64,000 nucleotides of DNA from Sipunculus nudus (GCA_026874595.1 CM049311.1:58719953-58783952); one strand, 5' to 3'; shown: positions 33,174-46,417, numbered from the stretch's first letter. Translations and numbers: made by a program. The notes: generated by a model from the sequence alone, not told the origin.

Positions 33174-33963
33174 TGTTACAGGTGATCTTTATACTGTGTG
33201 GCGCGGGCGTAACTCGTGTTGTGGCGCCGTCGCCGGGCCGTTTGTTACATTCTATGTTTAATCCGTACTGGTTGAACACTCGTTGTCATGTTAGCCTTGG
33301 GTTTTCACGACTGGCCGAGGTCACGTGATGAGCCTAGTATGTAGAGAATTCCTAAAAAGCGTGCTTACTGTGTTGTGTGGGATCCTTAAGACTGTTCGAG
33401 AAGTGGAAAATTCTCGGCTTGGGGTGTGAAGGTATATAAAGGGGCTGTGTTTTAGAGCCAAGCAGAGAGAGCAGAGCAGATTCCAGCGGACGCAGAAGCG
33501 TGTGTCAGTTTCTAGGACCTTATCTGACGAATGCAGCAATAATAGATTTTCTAAGACTTTCTCCTGGATTTTATGCATTTGGACTTCAGTTTACTTTCTG
33601 GATTGTTACGAGAGCTTTACACTGGACTGTCATTCTCCGAGAGTATACACTTAAAGAACTTATCCTTGTGACGGTGTTGGTATCCAGGTACTGTGCACAT
33701 TATTTTTCTGTGTGATTGTACTGAGTTGTTGTTATACCGCTGTTTTACTGTATAATTGTATTGATTTAGTGTATTGTATTGTTAGGGTTGTTTTAAGAAT
33801 AAATTATAGTTATTTGTTAGCAAAAAACCACTGACTTCTTTATTCATTCCCCTAGACATTTCACGCTGCCTAGTGTTACAGAATCTGATTTTTTTTTAAA
33901 TCTCCGTTACAGAATTTGTGTTCATCACGCATACGTGATCTGTTTATATTAGGTTCCGTAACA
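33174..33963 (+). mobile_element. Long terminal repeat (790 bp), likely 3' LTR of a retrotransposon
   Basis: It is bounded by TGTTACA...GTAACA (TG...CA with short inverted ends). A polypurine tract (AGGAGGGGGAG) abuts its left edge, marking it as a 3' LTR. It has a TATATAAA box at 33433-33440 and an AATAAA at 33798-33803, in the right order for U3-R. The matching 5' LTR on the same strand was not found, and the five bases on each side are not a duplication, so the element is broken or rearranged. Confidence 0.8.
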
Positions 33964-36385
33964 TTACCCTTCTTTATACAATCCAGGTTCTGCTTTTACA
34001 AAATGCTTGATTTTTTTTGTATGAAACGAAAATATTAAATTATCAATTTATTATATACACTGATTATTTTAAAAATTAATTCAGTGTTTGAGAAATAATT
34101 GTTAATATTAAGCAAAATTTTTTTTTATTTTCAATTAAAAAGCTTAACATTTTTCAATGCTGTTTCAAAGTTATATATGAAATTTTATTGTAAAATAACT
34201 TATCAACACACCTAATCATTCTTTTTATTAAAAAATGTTATTGACTGAGAGAAAAATTTTAATATTTCATATGTTGACATCACATCATAATTGAAATTTA
34301 TTTTTCACTGAACATTAACTTAAAAAAAAATTATATCACATATATCATCAGGTGTTGAAGGACTGTTATTCATTCATTTCATTCATTTATTCATTCTTTG
34401 ACCATAATTAATATTTGTAACTCTCCGAGTGTTATTCCAAAAAAGTTCATATATGTTTAATTTATTGAATACATATATGCACTAACTTTTTTCAGAACAC
34501 AAATCATGTAAGCCAGAATGCTCCTCTCTGGACCCGGGCATTCACCTCAAGATTAATGCTTCTCAAAGGATATTGCAGCAAACATATCACCTCATGTCAG
34601 TATTGCTCGGGGAGAATTTTTAATTAACTGTTTATCCTACGGTGGCTGATTTAGAACACAGAAAAAAACAAAATCCCCGAAGTCTCGACATAAATTTTCA
34701 CCAAATAAATATATTTTGCTGCGGATAAAAAATTATCTCGAGATCTCGAGATGTTATGTCGAGATCTCTAGATGTTAAGTCGAGATCTCGAAATAAAATC
34801 TCGAGAAAAAAATTCATGTTTGTACGAACCTGAATTGACATAGGCCTAACGCAAAACATAGTTAAAGAGCACACAGGGGTCTGATTAGTAATAACGTGCG
34901 TTCCCCTGTCCCTTCTCGTGGCCGCTTGATCACTGATAATCCCTTGGCAAGTTGCTCCACCCGAGATCTGAGAGGAAGTATGGTAATGGGTGCCTGGACG
35001 GAACGAATCCATGCACATCAAACATAAACGAGTCTGAAACCGATGCGACGCGGTGACAGACAAAGGTCAATCACCACGCGAAACTGTTGTTGTTGTTTTT
35101 TTCAGAAGCGGTAGCGACCCAGAAATATTTACGCATTCGAAACAACCGGGTCATGGTATTCATGTCAACCTAAATAAATATGCATGATCATATTGCAGGT
35201 TCTTACAAACATTTGTAAGCGCATGGGCGCATGTTTGACCCTGTCCGCGCAGCTGACGTTACCCGAATGCCAGTGAATAACGTCTAAAATCCACTATATC
35301 AGTGTAGGACATTGCGATCAAACACGGATAACTATATTTGCCTAGGCGATATAAAGTCACAATAAATTGCAAGAACTCTGAAAAAACAATTCATCATAAA
35401 TGAAAATAATTGTGAGTGCCCCTTCGAGTGATTTGTTATCTTATCAACTCATTAAGTATGGTATTTTCAAAAACACACAAACCTTACATTGTTTTTTCAA
35501 AAACATTCATAGTTAAGTAGGTGTCACGTTTGCCGAGTAGGTGATCAGTGATCACTTACATATACCATTTATAGGAACAAGGCATACATGCAAGGTAACT
35601 GGAAATTAATACAAAATTTACCAAACAAACTGAAAAGCTGCCCATGTGCAATAATACATGCAAATCAAGTGCAATTATGTTTATATTCACAAATCAACAA
35701 TATTACCGTCTGATCAAATGTAGGTTTTGATTCCAAAATGTGTAGGTGTGGTGCGACCCCTCAGTGGTCTTTAAATGTATAAAGAAATAAAGTTCGTAAC
35801 AACATGGGGTATGTGCGCCCCATATTACACAATGTCCATCGAATGTGTTTGCCTTTAGCCACAGTCAAGGCGTTTTGTAGGATTTTTTGTAACTCGTCAC
35901 TACAAACCCGCGAATTTTGGCTATCACTACCGTGAAACGTGTTCAGTCCCTGGAAGAGTCTTCCTGTTCCTTCATGGTACCTGGGGATCAATGTCCACAT
36001 TTACTTTGAAATATTCACAACTTTAATAAACCTCTTGCCTCCGTATTCGACTGCCTTGCCATTGGCGCGGGGCGTTCACCGCCCGCTGACAGCGCGCGTT
36101 CACCTCGCGGGCAGCACCTTTTCCATGAACACGGTTTTTCTGCGGTGCAATGTCGTCGCGTTAGCGTTGCGTTGGCGGTCAGAATGGCCCATATATTATG
36201 TGATTGTTCAAACTATAAGATGCATGGTCCAACTCTCTTGTTCAATATCAGGTTAACTTTAATTTTAAGTAATCATTAACATTTTGTAAGTATACCTTTC
36301 AGACTTTTACAATGTACGATAAAGTAAAGTCGGTCCAAGGGATACCATATAATCATGTTTAAATGTGACCAATCACCTCCCTTTT
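33964..36385. other. Intergenic, AT-rich
   Basis: 34735-34810 carries a short tandem palindromic repeat (GTCGAGATCTCGAGATGTTA type). No gene is seen. Confidence 0.65.
34733..34808. repeat. Palindromic GAGATCTCGAGATCTC minirepeat
   Basis: About four partial units of GTCGAGATCTCGAGATGTTA occur, each itself palindromic. Confidence 0.85.
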
Positions 36386-37290
36386 GAAAAAGAATTTATG
36401 TGATTTCTGGCTTCCTCTGCGTATATATTAATGATCTAAGGGTAATTTTGGTTGTGAAAGTTCTTATAAAGCCTTTGTGAAGGATGTATGAACTTGTTTA
36501 TCAACAACATGTTTGTAAACATAGCAATGTTGACAAACAGGAAAAACGTAACCTAGAGCCGGCCATACACGAGGCGACATGTCGCGCGACGAGTCGCAGA
36601 ACACGCTTGTTCCGCGATAAGTCGCACCGTGTATGGGGGTTAGTTGCAAGTTTTTATGAGTTGAGGGACATGTCGCAGAAGAAGGAACCTGTCGCGCGAC
36701 ATCAGGCCTAGTGTCGGTGAAAATGATAGATCATATTATCCTGTGATAATGTGACCGTCTGTGGTTTCACCGTGTCTGATGAGGGTGTCATGTGTTTAGC
36801 GCGGTCAACAGGAAACTCAGAAGAAATTGTGTAGCTACCCCAAATACCTTTCCTTATATTTCTAATATATCTATATTAATAAAGAGTAACAAGACATAAT
36901 GTCCTGGGCAGACGCACAAATATTGATGAATATAATGTTACTATACAAACTAATGGTTGAATCCTGGAAGTTATGTTCGATGCATGTAGTTTATATCATA
37001 GTTTTGCAGGACATGTTGAAGAACATGCCGCTGTGTGTTTGGACTGTTCATGTTGAGCACATGTCGCAGAGCATTCGTGGTCTGCGACATGTCGCCTCGT
37101 GTATGGCCGGCTTAAGGTGGTAGGTTGCATATATGCGGAGGTAGAAAGGTCACTTGTTGCAAAACGCCATTTGCAAACCTCTGGCTTATCTGACTTGCTG
37201 CCAGATGCTTGCTGAATTGTTTTGATTATTTTTGCGGGCATATATTATAAACACGTTGAAATAAACAAAGCAAGCAGTCTATGTTTGGTG
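36386..37290. mobile_element. Dispersed element interrupted by a nested MITE
   Basis: 36386-36460 and 37132-37290 match two ends of an uninterrupted relative at 42775-43060 (shared GGCTTCCTCTGC and TTGCTGCCAGATG-like steps). The 554-bp MITE and flanking DNA lie between them. On the minus strand the right part reads IIKTIQQASGS..SDKPEV, compared with a broken similar reading at 43000. It may be a transposase remnant; the family is not certain. Confidence 0.6.
36558..37111. mobile_element. 554-bp MITE with perfect 28-bp terminal inverted repeats
   Basis: 36558-36585 (GCCGGCCATACACGAGGCGA...) and 37084-37111 are exact inverted copies. The ends contain the palindrome GCGACATGTCGC, repeated in variants inside. 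There is no transposase, so it is non-autonomous. The perfect ends imply a recent insertion. Confidence 0.88.
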
Positions 37291-38229
37291 ATTTCCACGT
37301 TTTCTGTCAGATTTTTAAAAAAGCTTAAAGTGATTAATATAAGTTTATAAAGGTAAGATAGGTGATTGGGCCGATTTAAGGTGTTAATCATAAACGATTC
37401 ACCCATGACTGGATTTTTCGGCATATATTATATATTGCTGTATCCCAAATCGTTATTACTGGCCTGACCATTTGAAACCAAACTATCATTTGAATACAAC
37501 TAACTCCTACCCCACTGCACTGAAATATATACTAGTATATTCGAGCTATAAAACAAAAAATAAAATATGAAAATGCCATTATACGTATAATCCAAAATAA
37601 ACATATAACATATACATGAACATTATACTCAAGACCAACTCCACTTGAGAATTCCCCCTTCCCCCCCCCCAAAAAAAAAAAAAAAATTGACCCAAATAAA
37701 AATATATGAATAAGTTCCACAACACTTGGTTACGAAGGGTGAAGGCTTAATCGCCCGACCATTGATCTCATCAACGTCCTACGCCAGCGTTTAAATCTTT
37801 GATCACTTGGTCAACCTTTGGGTCACCAATTTCGTTGATGATTGACAAGAGTAGTAAAACCTTTGGAGAACTGACTGCATTATCAGACGAAATCACATTT
37901 AATGAATTAAATGAAGCGCAGGAAGAAATTAGAATTTAATTAATAAACAATACTGTGGTTGCATGAGTCCACTCTGTCCGAGACCAGACTTCGTCGAGTC
38001 ATACTCCAAATCCGGATACTTAAAGCTCCAAATCAACTTTCTTCAAGTCAATGTCTTATAGAAATCGAGCCCATGTCTAGTTAAAAATATTTATGAATCA
38101 TGTGTATTTTTTTGGTGGTTATATCTCCCCTCCCATGGCATCTCCCCTTCCATGGGGGGGGGGGGGGGCTTATGGGGTTTGGTTCGTCGACGTGTGTGTC
38201 ATTTCTTGTGATAAATTTGCAATAACTTT
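37291..38229. other. Intergenic, nothing recognised
   Basis: AT-rich, with C- and A-runs at about 37660-37685 and a G-run at 38154-38168. No gene. Confidence 0.65.
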
Positions 38230-38885
38230 AAAATCACTCGATATTTTAAAATGAAATTTGAAATTTAAATTGTTTTTACCAATATCTTGGACGAGATTCG
38301 AAAACTGATGACGTTGACCTTCACATTCAAGGTTAAGTCAGCCAAAAAATATTTTATGTGTTTCGACCCAGTTCTTGCATGAAATATAAATGATTGACCC
38401 TGATCTTCAAAGTCAAAGAAGCAGAACTACTGCTCATTTTTATATATAATTTTCTTGTTTCAACCAAGTTCTCGAACCGGATGGAAAACTGGTGACCCTG
38501 ACCTTATATCCAAGGCAAAATCAGCCAAAAACAATATTTTGTGATCGATATAACGTTTGATCTACTCAATATATTTTTATGAAATTTTATGCGTGTAATG
38601 TTTCTACCAAACTCGCGGATTTGTTCGGAATCCAGTGACCATCTTCAAGTTCAAAGCAGCTGAAATAATTGTTTTTTGGAAATTTAAAAACTTTTGAACC
38701 ACTTAACATTTTTTTGTGCAATTTGATACATAAATTGTTTCTATCAAAGTCTCGGATGTGTTCGAAAAACGGTGACCTTGATCTTCAAAATCAGCGGAAA
38801 TTTAATATGAAATTTTACACATATATTGTTTCTACCAATATCTCAGATGAGTCACCTTGACCATCATCTTGAAGGTCATTTTTTT
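38230..38885 (+). repeat. Degenerate tandem repeat, unit about 150-180 bp
   Basis: Four or more units share ATTGTTTCTACCAA..CTCGGA, GTGACCTTGA.CTTCAA and CAGC..AAAAT. Each carries a TGACC(T/C)TGA step, the complement of the AGGTCA repeats elsewhere. Confidence 0.75.
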
Positions 38886-39764
38886 TAACCCCGAACCGTT
38901 GAAGTAGTCCATATTTTCCCTCATATTCGGTAATGGGAGGCATAAGGGTAGAGGGAACATATGAACAACTTTGCGTCGCATGAAACAAACTCATCTTTGT
39001 TTTTGCTTACTTTTATACTTATTAACGTTAAATTACAGTTTGCTAGAACTCCTTTCTATTGGGACATTCACGATTTAAAATCATACATGAACAAGTCTAA
39101 TTGTGTTTGAAATATTCTGTCAATAGTGCACATACATTAAAAATAATTGTAAACCAATGCCGCTTGCTTTGAGATTAACATCATAATGATGAAGACAGAG
39201 TGCATGGAATGACCGACATAGAACGTGTCTTTATTGTTGTTAATTGCATTTTCACCTACACTAATGATAATAACGTATATGCAAAGTCTGTCTTCTTGTC
39301 ATATAAGTGATTTATCATTTTGTACTTTTGCCCCTTCCAGCTTGAATTGTTTTAATACCTGACGTGGTGCTGGGACACATATAGTTTGATATATGTCATG
39401 GCCTTTGGATGGACATAAAGAAGACAAGATTGTTATTGTGGTATGTCCAAAGATCAGGACAGATATACTTTGGTGCAACAAATTTGTGTACACTACGAGT
39501 GTTGGCCCTCTGCTGTGCTCAGGTCAAAACACCAATTCACACTTATTAACCTCGTGTTTTTTTTTCATGTTAAATTAGAGGCTCCATATTGTTCAGGGCA
39601 TAGTAGGTTTCACTTTCACTATATCAGTTGTTACTTTACATATACCTGTTTTAATGATAATGTACATTGAGCATTGTTTGGGACTCAAATTAATTAGAAC
39701 ATTGAAACGAAACTTAAAATGCCATTGCATCCAGAGCCTACCGATTGTATAGACAATGTATATC
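38886..39764. other. Intergenic, nothing recognised
   Basis: Small overlapping frames at about 39299-39670 on both strands show no domain. Confidence 0.6.
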
Positions 39765-39980
39765 AGAAGCGGATCCGGGGGGGGGGGGGGGGGGGGGTTC
39801 CAGGGGGTCCGGACCACCCCCCCCCCCCTTTTTTTCACCGGAAACTTTTTTAAGGGCTTCAGACAACATTTAGCGGCCTGGACCCCCCCCCCCCTTTTCC
39901 AGACCTGGGTACCTTTTTTTAGGGTTTCATTAGTCCTCCTGGGCTGGACCCCCCTTTTCCCAAATCCTGGATCCGCCCCT
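39765..39980 (+). mobile_element. GGATCC-ended dispersed element, fullest copy
   Basis: It starts AGAAGCGGATCC and ends AATCCTGGATCCGCCCCT, so both ends carry GGATCC in inverted orientation. The interior has G- and C-runs and CTTTTTTTAGGGTTTCATTAG. Confidence 0.75.
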
Positions 39981-40590
39981 GTTTATATCTGGAAAATTTG
40001 GTCCTGATACTTTGAACCATTCCTGGGATATAGAGTTATACAATTCACTTAATGACCATGCAATTACAAACATATTAAACCTTGAGAATTGGATGTAGGT
40101 CAAATTTTCTAAACTGTTAAACTTAATCAGAGACAGTTTATCACTCGTGCTCTAAGGAGCAGTTGATCATGATATGAAAAATAAAATATGAGTATTTCCG
40201 GTATTCTTTTCGGAAACGTGAAAATACTATTTTTGTTCTCAGAAAGCATGTAAATTCATGTGGAACAATCCAGCCAAGCTTTATGTAAGTGTTATTATTG
40301 TTAGAAACGAGATAATTAACATGCTCGTATCGTATAAACGTTCGAGCTACTAGCTGTAGCGGTTCTTGAAACTTCAAATTAAGTATGCAAAAAAAATGTA
40401 AAATTATAACATTTTGCAGCCATAATGTTTATTTCACTTCTTCCTTGAACATGCACGTGTGTGTTTCCGTGTTCACGGAACATTAAAAACCAAAATGTGC
40501 CTTATCGCATTGAGAGCGATAGAATTATAAAGAAGAATGAGCATAGGGCATTTCTTTTAAGAAGATAAAAAACAAGCGAGGTCTGTACCT
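39981..40590. other. Intergenic, nothing recognised
   Basis: AT-rich. No gene or repeat noticed. Confidence 0.65.
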
Positions 40591-41020
40591 GAAGGGTAAA
40601 TAGTGGGAACGTCGTCTTCGTTTTCTCCGTGACCTTGTTCTAGTCAACTGCCCTGCACTTGTGTCACTTTGACATTATGTCTGTCTGTTTGTCAGTTGTC
40701 CTCAATTTCGCCTTCTTGCTGGTTCTTGCGTCTTGCTAGTAGCATTCTACAGGCCATAGTTTTGCAGAAATAACTTTGTTACTTACACATATCGTATATC
40801 GGAATGATTTCTGGAAGCCGTATGTATGTTATTTAAATAGGTCGAAGATCAAGGTCAAGGTCATCAAAATAAATCGAAATCTTATTTTCCTCCTAACTTT
40901 GTCAACATTGGTCCTATATTCACAAACTATGGCTTGTTTCTTCCTCTTTGTCACTGCTCGTTCATTTGATTGTTTTCACGTCATTTCCGGCAAGCGCTCA
41001 CCTCTGGTCGTCCGGTTTGT
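40591..41020 (+). repeat. Single unit related to the 320-bp satellite
   Basis: It shares TCAGTTGTCCTC, CTTGCTGGTTCTTGCGTCT, CTACAGGCCATAGTTTTGCAG and the CCGGCAAGCGCTCACCTCTGG end with 30430-31480, and includes GATCAAGGTCAAGGTCATC. Confidence 0.75.
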
Positions 41021-42774
41021 TCAGTTTATCATTTTTCATTCACAATATTTTGGATAATAGTATATTTAATGATGTAATTTTAATTCAATAATGTCGTTGC
41101 AAACTGGTAATTGTTCAACCTTAGTCTATCTTTGATGACCCTTGCTCTCAATAGCTCGGCCCCGTGTGCCCCATTTTATGAAAGACTTGTTTTAGTTACA
41201 GGTTTGTTCAATTCTAAAAAAAATCTAAACAATCTGAAATACTCTGTATAGATAAATCGATATATCGCCCAACCTGTCTTGCGTGTCTGAGTGGTCGTGT
41301 AGGTATCGTGACGCGGAGTCTACGTTGCAGATCATCATGTTTAACGAAGCAATGAGATATATGGTCGCAGTGAGTTTTCATTCTCGCTAACGACCGTATT
41401 CCTAATAAGCAAGCAAGCATGAACACTAAAGCAGTGAGTCTGACATAGCTTTTAAGTGATGCATCCAGGCCGAGATGAGGTATGTCTGAATTGCTTTTCA
41501 CTGTCTAATTGTCATACCATGCAGTGTGTACGAACCACACGACAACATATGTGTATATTGTGTTATCGCGGCTTATAAATCGTGTACCCTGGCACTACGA
41601 TATTGTACCCACCACCGTGATGGGTCCTGATGGATGATACAATATATAGTGACCAGAGAACCGTGCACTTTGACGCAAGAACAAAAACAGCACAGTAAAG
41701 TTATTTAAATACTATTTTCTGTGAACAGTACTCAGTGATTTTAATCTGTCTATAAGAGAGTGTAAAGAAAATAAGCCAAGTAAGCATATATATATGTTAC
41801 GCAGTGAATTTAAAAGTGAACATACATCATCAAAGTGACCCATGGGTCATGACGCTCAACTGACAAGCGTAGGTAACAGTGGTAGACATCATGCTAAATC
41901 TTGTATGAGGAAAATTAACCATTTGGAAGTGTGCCAACAATAGCACCAGTAAAGAAGCATCTTATGCTATAAAGTGGTGCTGTAAGGTTTAGGAATCTTA
42001 TTTAAAAAAAGGTATTTTTTTTATTAGATTAAAATTTACAGCCAAGGCCCAAAATGAAAAAAAAAAAAATGAAAAATAGGTGTTCGCAGTATTCTTCGGT
42101 TAAGCGTGGATTTTTAAACTGGACATCACTCTCACTATGTATTCAGATTTAACGCATTTTTGTTTTATTGATCAACTTGTCCTTTTGAAAGCCTGTATCC
42201 TATCTGACACTATCCCCATTAGTGCATTTATAGCTTGGCAGGTGCATGCCGTTGCCTGACAACATAAGTAAAGAAATATGAGGATCCTCCCAACAAGGTT
42301 TGCTTGCAATGTGCAATTTGAAAAGCTTAATTTATCGATTAACCATGGGACCAATTGTTCTTCATAGTATAGAAATGAACATTGGATCCATATGAATTTA
42401 GTATTTAATCGTATTTATAGAATGAGGGACAGAAGCTAAAAACATATACATAATAATGAAATATTTATGATTCTGTCATATCATCTATTTGATATATAAA
42501 TAATTTCAAATATGCTTTTCTTTATATGATCGGCTTAATCAAAATAAAGCTCACACAGTCGACCATTTTCCCTCAGATTGCCTCCAGATATGACCGGTAT
42601 CATGGAAGTACTAGTAATTATTAATGTTAAACAAATTATAATTATAATATTTCATATTTCCAATTTCTGGGCATGTCCATTAACTCTGTGTTTATTAAGA
42701 TATATAATTTATGAATAGTTTGACCAATCCTACTTTTGCAAACTTAAAGAGAGTTATTTCCCAATATTTTCTGT
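41021..42774. other. Intergenic, nothing firm
   Basis: A 95-codon minus-strand frame at 41214-41501 includes one hydrophobic stretch (LTALVFMLACLLGI) but no recognised domain or supported start. No gene is called. Confidence 0.55.
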
Positions 42775-43060
42775 AGAATGCATGTGATTCCATGCAGGCT
42801 TCCTCTGCATACACGTCAATGAACTGTCGGTAATTTACGTTCATCAAGGCCCCTGTGACAAATGTGTAAGGTACAAGCTGTAGTAGCTGTAGTGTGTGCG
42901 GAAGTTGAAAGGTACCGAGTTGCTTAACGTCCATTGCATAACTCTGATTCGTCTGATCTGCCGCCAGATGTCCTTGTTAAATGTGTTTGGATTATTTATG
43001 CAGGCCCCCACATGTTGTTAACACGTAAATATAAACAAAACGAATAGCATGTGTACGATG
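42775..43060. mobile_element. Uninterrupted relative of the 36386-37290 element
   Basis: It aligns with the two flanks of the nested MITE. Minus-strand frames contain YTFVTGALMNVNYRQF and SHAFYRKY, suggestive of a transposase remnant (a Kolobok-like origin is only a guess). Confidence 0.55.
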
Positions 43061-44939
43061 GAATGCATAAAAAGGTTAATTAAAGGGATGATATCTAGTT
43101 GATAAACGTCATTTACTTAAACAGGCCCTTTTAAATGGTGTAAATTGGACTCCCCGTCAATATATATTACATAATGCATCCACAAAAAGGAAGTCCATTA
43201 TCTCTCATTACTATCGAATTTTAAAAAGAATTGAAAATACTGAATAATTCATATAACAAAGTAGAAGATGACACGAAGCCGGTACTGGGTTGATTTTTTT
43301 GTATAACATGAGGAAGGGTAGGTACGCATCAGTGCTGCACATCGTGAGCTGTGTGTTGTTATTGATGTTTGTTTAAGAGTCGACATATTTTTTTAGCAGG
43401 GAAAGGTAGACCAAGCCTCTATGGAAAGTCCATGTGTATGCTATATATAGCACTGCAAAAGGAGATTTCAGTCCTAGTTCCCTTTTAAAATAATTATTTG
43501 TGGTGGGACTCCCTGGTGATCAGTTTAGATTATCCAGGGGCCTTCGTCAGTCTTTTCGCCGTCTTCACCGTGCTCATCAGTACTTTAAATTCTCTAATAA
43601 ATCAATCATTTTTTCTTCATTTCATAGGTTAGAAAAGAGCGGTTAGGATACCGACGAACGTTTATATATTGTGTGTGTATGCCAGCGGGAGCTGTTTATG
43701 ATTACTACAATCAATAAACTGCTGTCACAACATGTATTCACTGAGTACATACAGTATACAAATGTAAATCAGTGAAACCAGTTACAGAATACAGACCAAA
43801 CTAAGGAAATAGAGACAAGCAGGTAATGCTTTATTCCTTTTAGTTTTATTTTGATTGCCAGTGACAAGTGTGTGAAATATGGATGCAATTAGAGAAATGC
43901 AAAATCTGGTGACACAGTGGCAAAAAATCGCCAGAAATAATCATTATTGTCACAAATAAAATTTCCAAGGAATGTCACATAACATGCTTTGATAGAAAAA
44001 GGGATGAATGAATATGGTACAAGGTTCTTCCATGGAGACGTCTTTCCACCCGTTGAATGACCGGTACATGTGCGCATTGTTCACTCTGGTCACATATGTA
44101 ATTCTTTGAATTATGCGTATTACTAAGCTTTTGAGATTTCGTCTAAATAATATATAAATGCTTTTCACAATAACCCTCGGACACGATATGTCAAGTTTCT
44201 CTGCCGGGTTGTTCGCTGAAAAGCAGAAACTTACGGAAATGTCCACATGTCATCTTACGTCATGCATAACACGTTAAACGCCATGTACTCAAAATGGTTT
44301 TCTGCGTGGTCTCCATACTATCAGTCCTGCGGCTGCTATGACACGCCTGGTGTTATAGTTAGACTAAACTATGAGCATTGACAGAAGGGCTTCGAGCATT
44401 TGATGAATCACATAACGCCATATAAACATGTCCCGTTTCTGGTGCATATGCTCTTGTGCAGACATCATTCGAAAGTGCATTGTTGATTTTGTTTTCTGCA
44501 AAATTAATGCATTGGATCAAAACTGCGCACATCTATCTAATCGTGGAACTGAACATAAACACTTTTGGATTATACTTACGGATCTTCTAACAATACTAAT
44601 ACGTATTTGGGTCACAGACCAGATAAGACAGATAAGATATGAAATATCCACAGGTTTACGGAGTGTGTAGACACCTGCTCATGGTTACTGCTGATGAATG
44701 TGAAGGTAACGTTACAAGCTTCATGTGTTATCAACAGCTGGGTTAAGCCTCAAAGTGTTTATACCTGTTTTCACGTATTGTATGTACATGTATATTGTAT
44801 TGTATGTGTATTGTATGTATATATTGTATGTATGTTGTAACTACCGTAGTATTCCTGCTGATTATAACACGATAAAAACGCGGCTGTTATCTGCTATGCA
44901 CCTTAATGTTTCTGCATTATATATTAGAAATGATAATGG

Positions 44940-44994
<55 letters not shown>

Positions 44995-46052
44995 AAATAA
45001 ACTTTTTGTAGTGTTTTCCCTGAATATCTATGGCTAAACACCTTTGTATCATTATAGCGCTATAGTCAACATCACCGATGGAAATATGTCAAAAACTGTT
45101 GCTCCCGTTGTAAGATATGTAACAGATAAATATTTGTGGTTGAACAATTTGCATTAAAGCGAACTGCGTGTTTTTAGAACGCGCTGTTCGTTGATCAATT
45201 ACAACTCCGTTCATTTAGATCTGATGTGGAGCAAACCTTGCCCCATAATGCTCCTATGTGTAAGGGGCGTATTTCCAGCGACACTTCTCAATTGAACAAT
45301 CTTGAGTGATTTATACATATGATCCTCTTTATCATGCTCTGGATGATTTCAGTGTTCACCTGCACTCAGCACTAAAAGTGATTACAACTGGTAATGAATA
45401 GCTATTTTAAATGTTATCATTGGCTTAAGTTGGCAATTCAAATCCTTCTTGTGAACTCAGCTGATCTTCTGTTCAAAAGGGTTTCGACCCTTACTATGTG
45501 CAACCTAAACACTCGGTTGACCTGAACACCGGTACAGGTATTTGTCGCACCTATCATTTAGTGCTATCAGAGCACCGACTGTCCTGGTCGTAACAGATTT
45601 TATATAGCAACCAGCTCTGGTTGAAGTGAGGGTGCACTCCTTATACACAGTGGTTATACGCTGCATTCTCCTTTTGTTGAACCACTGCTTGCTTTAGCAG
45701 GGTTTGCTTGGTTTTACCGCCAGGCGACTGACAGGACCAAGAATGTAATCAGACAAATGAGAGGTTATCACCAGCTTTAGAGTTCAGGGGCGGATTAGTT
45801 GTGAACTGGACCTGGATATTTCAGTGAGAAATGGCAAAAATTTAGTACCATCGGCCCACCAGCATCAATATTTAGTATACTTAAAATGTACATATAAATG
45901 AATACATCAGTGTATGTCTGATGCCATAGGCCAATCGGGAATCTTCCCGTCGTCTTGTTGGCACAGTCCGCTCTGTAAAAGTTGAATGCAAATGGCGATA
46001 TATGTTAATGGGCCTGGAGGTGAAACCCTGCAAGCCTTGCAAAAGCAAGAAT
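43061..46052. other. Intergenic, nothing recognised
   Basis: AT-rich, with a GTATTGTATGTA-type simple repeat at 44775-44838 and a (TA)n run at 44942-44991. No gene. Confidence 0.65.
44942..44991. repeat. (TA)n microsatellite
   Basis: A pure TA run of about 50 bp in the spacer between the NHA copies. Confidence 0.95.
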
Positions 46053-46165
46053 TCGTTAGGAGTATCCATCATGTTTCCGCTGTGTAACGAGTGTTTTATT
46101 GTGTAGGACCATGTAAGGAGTATCCATCTCGTTACCGCCGTATAACGAGTGTAATGTGAGGGTTG
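46053..46165. repeat. Two-copy tandem repeat upstream of copy B
   Basis: GGAGTATCCATC followed by GTAACGAGTG-type sequence occurs twice, starting at about 46057 and 46115. The function is unknown. It lies about 300 bp before the coding start. Confidence 0.7.
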
Positions 46166-46314
46166 GGCCAAAGAATGTTCTCCAAAAGAAGAACTGATCA
46201 GGTCAAAAAGTTCTTCAGTCCTTCAATGGAAATTCGACCAGACTCGTTGGAAGCAAATTCCTGCCATTGAAACTGAAGCTAGACATTCGCCCTGCAGTGC
46301 CGTGCATTGAATAG

Positions 46315-46322
46315 TATAAAAA
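46315..46322 (+). promoter_or_regulatory. Candidate TATA box of NHA copy B
   Basis: TATAAAAA lies 96 nt before the ATG, which would put the start of transcription near 46345 with a 5' UTR of about 70 nt. A TTTTACAG just downstream could alternatively be a splice acceptor of a 5' UTR exon. Confidence 0.3.
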
Positions 46323-46417
46323 ATACACCTCTTTTACAGAAATTGAAGCCGTAAGCCTGTTGGGGATTAAGGCGGTCTGAGATAAAACTACTAGAATTAC
46401 AAGGAAGAACACCCGCC

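Noticed and set aside
36755-36830. Possible second hammerhead motif (CTGATGA ... GGAAAC)
   Set aside because: The intervening bases do not form a stem II, and the spacing is about 30 nt without complementarity.
41214-41501. 95-codon minus-strand frame with one hydrophobic stretch
   Set aside because: It starts at GTG with no supported ATG, and there is no partner exon or family match. One membrane-like stretch is not enough.
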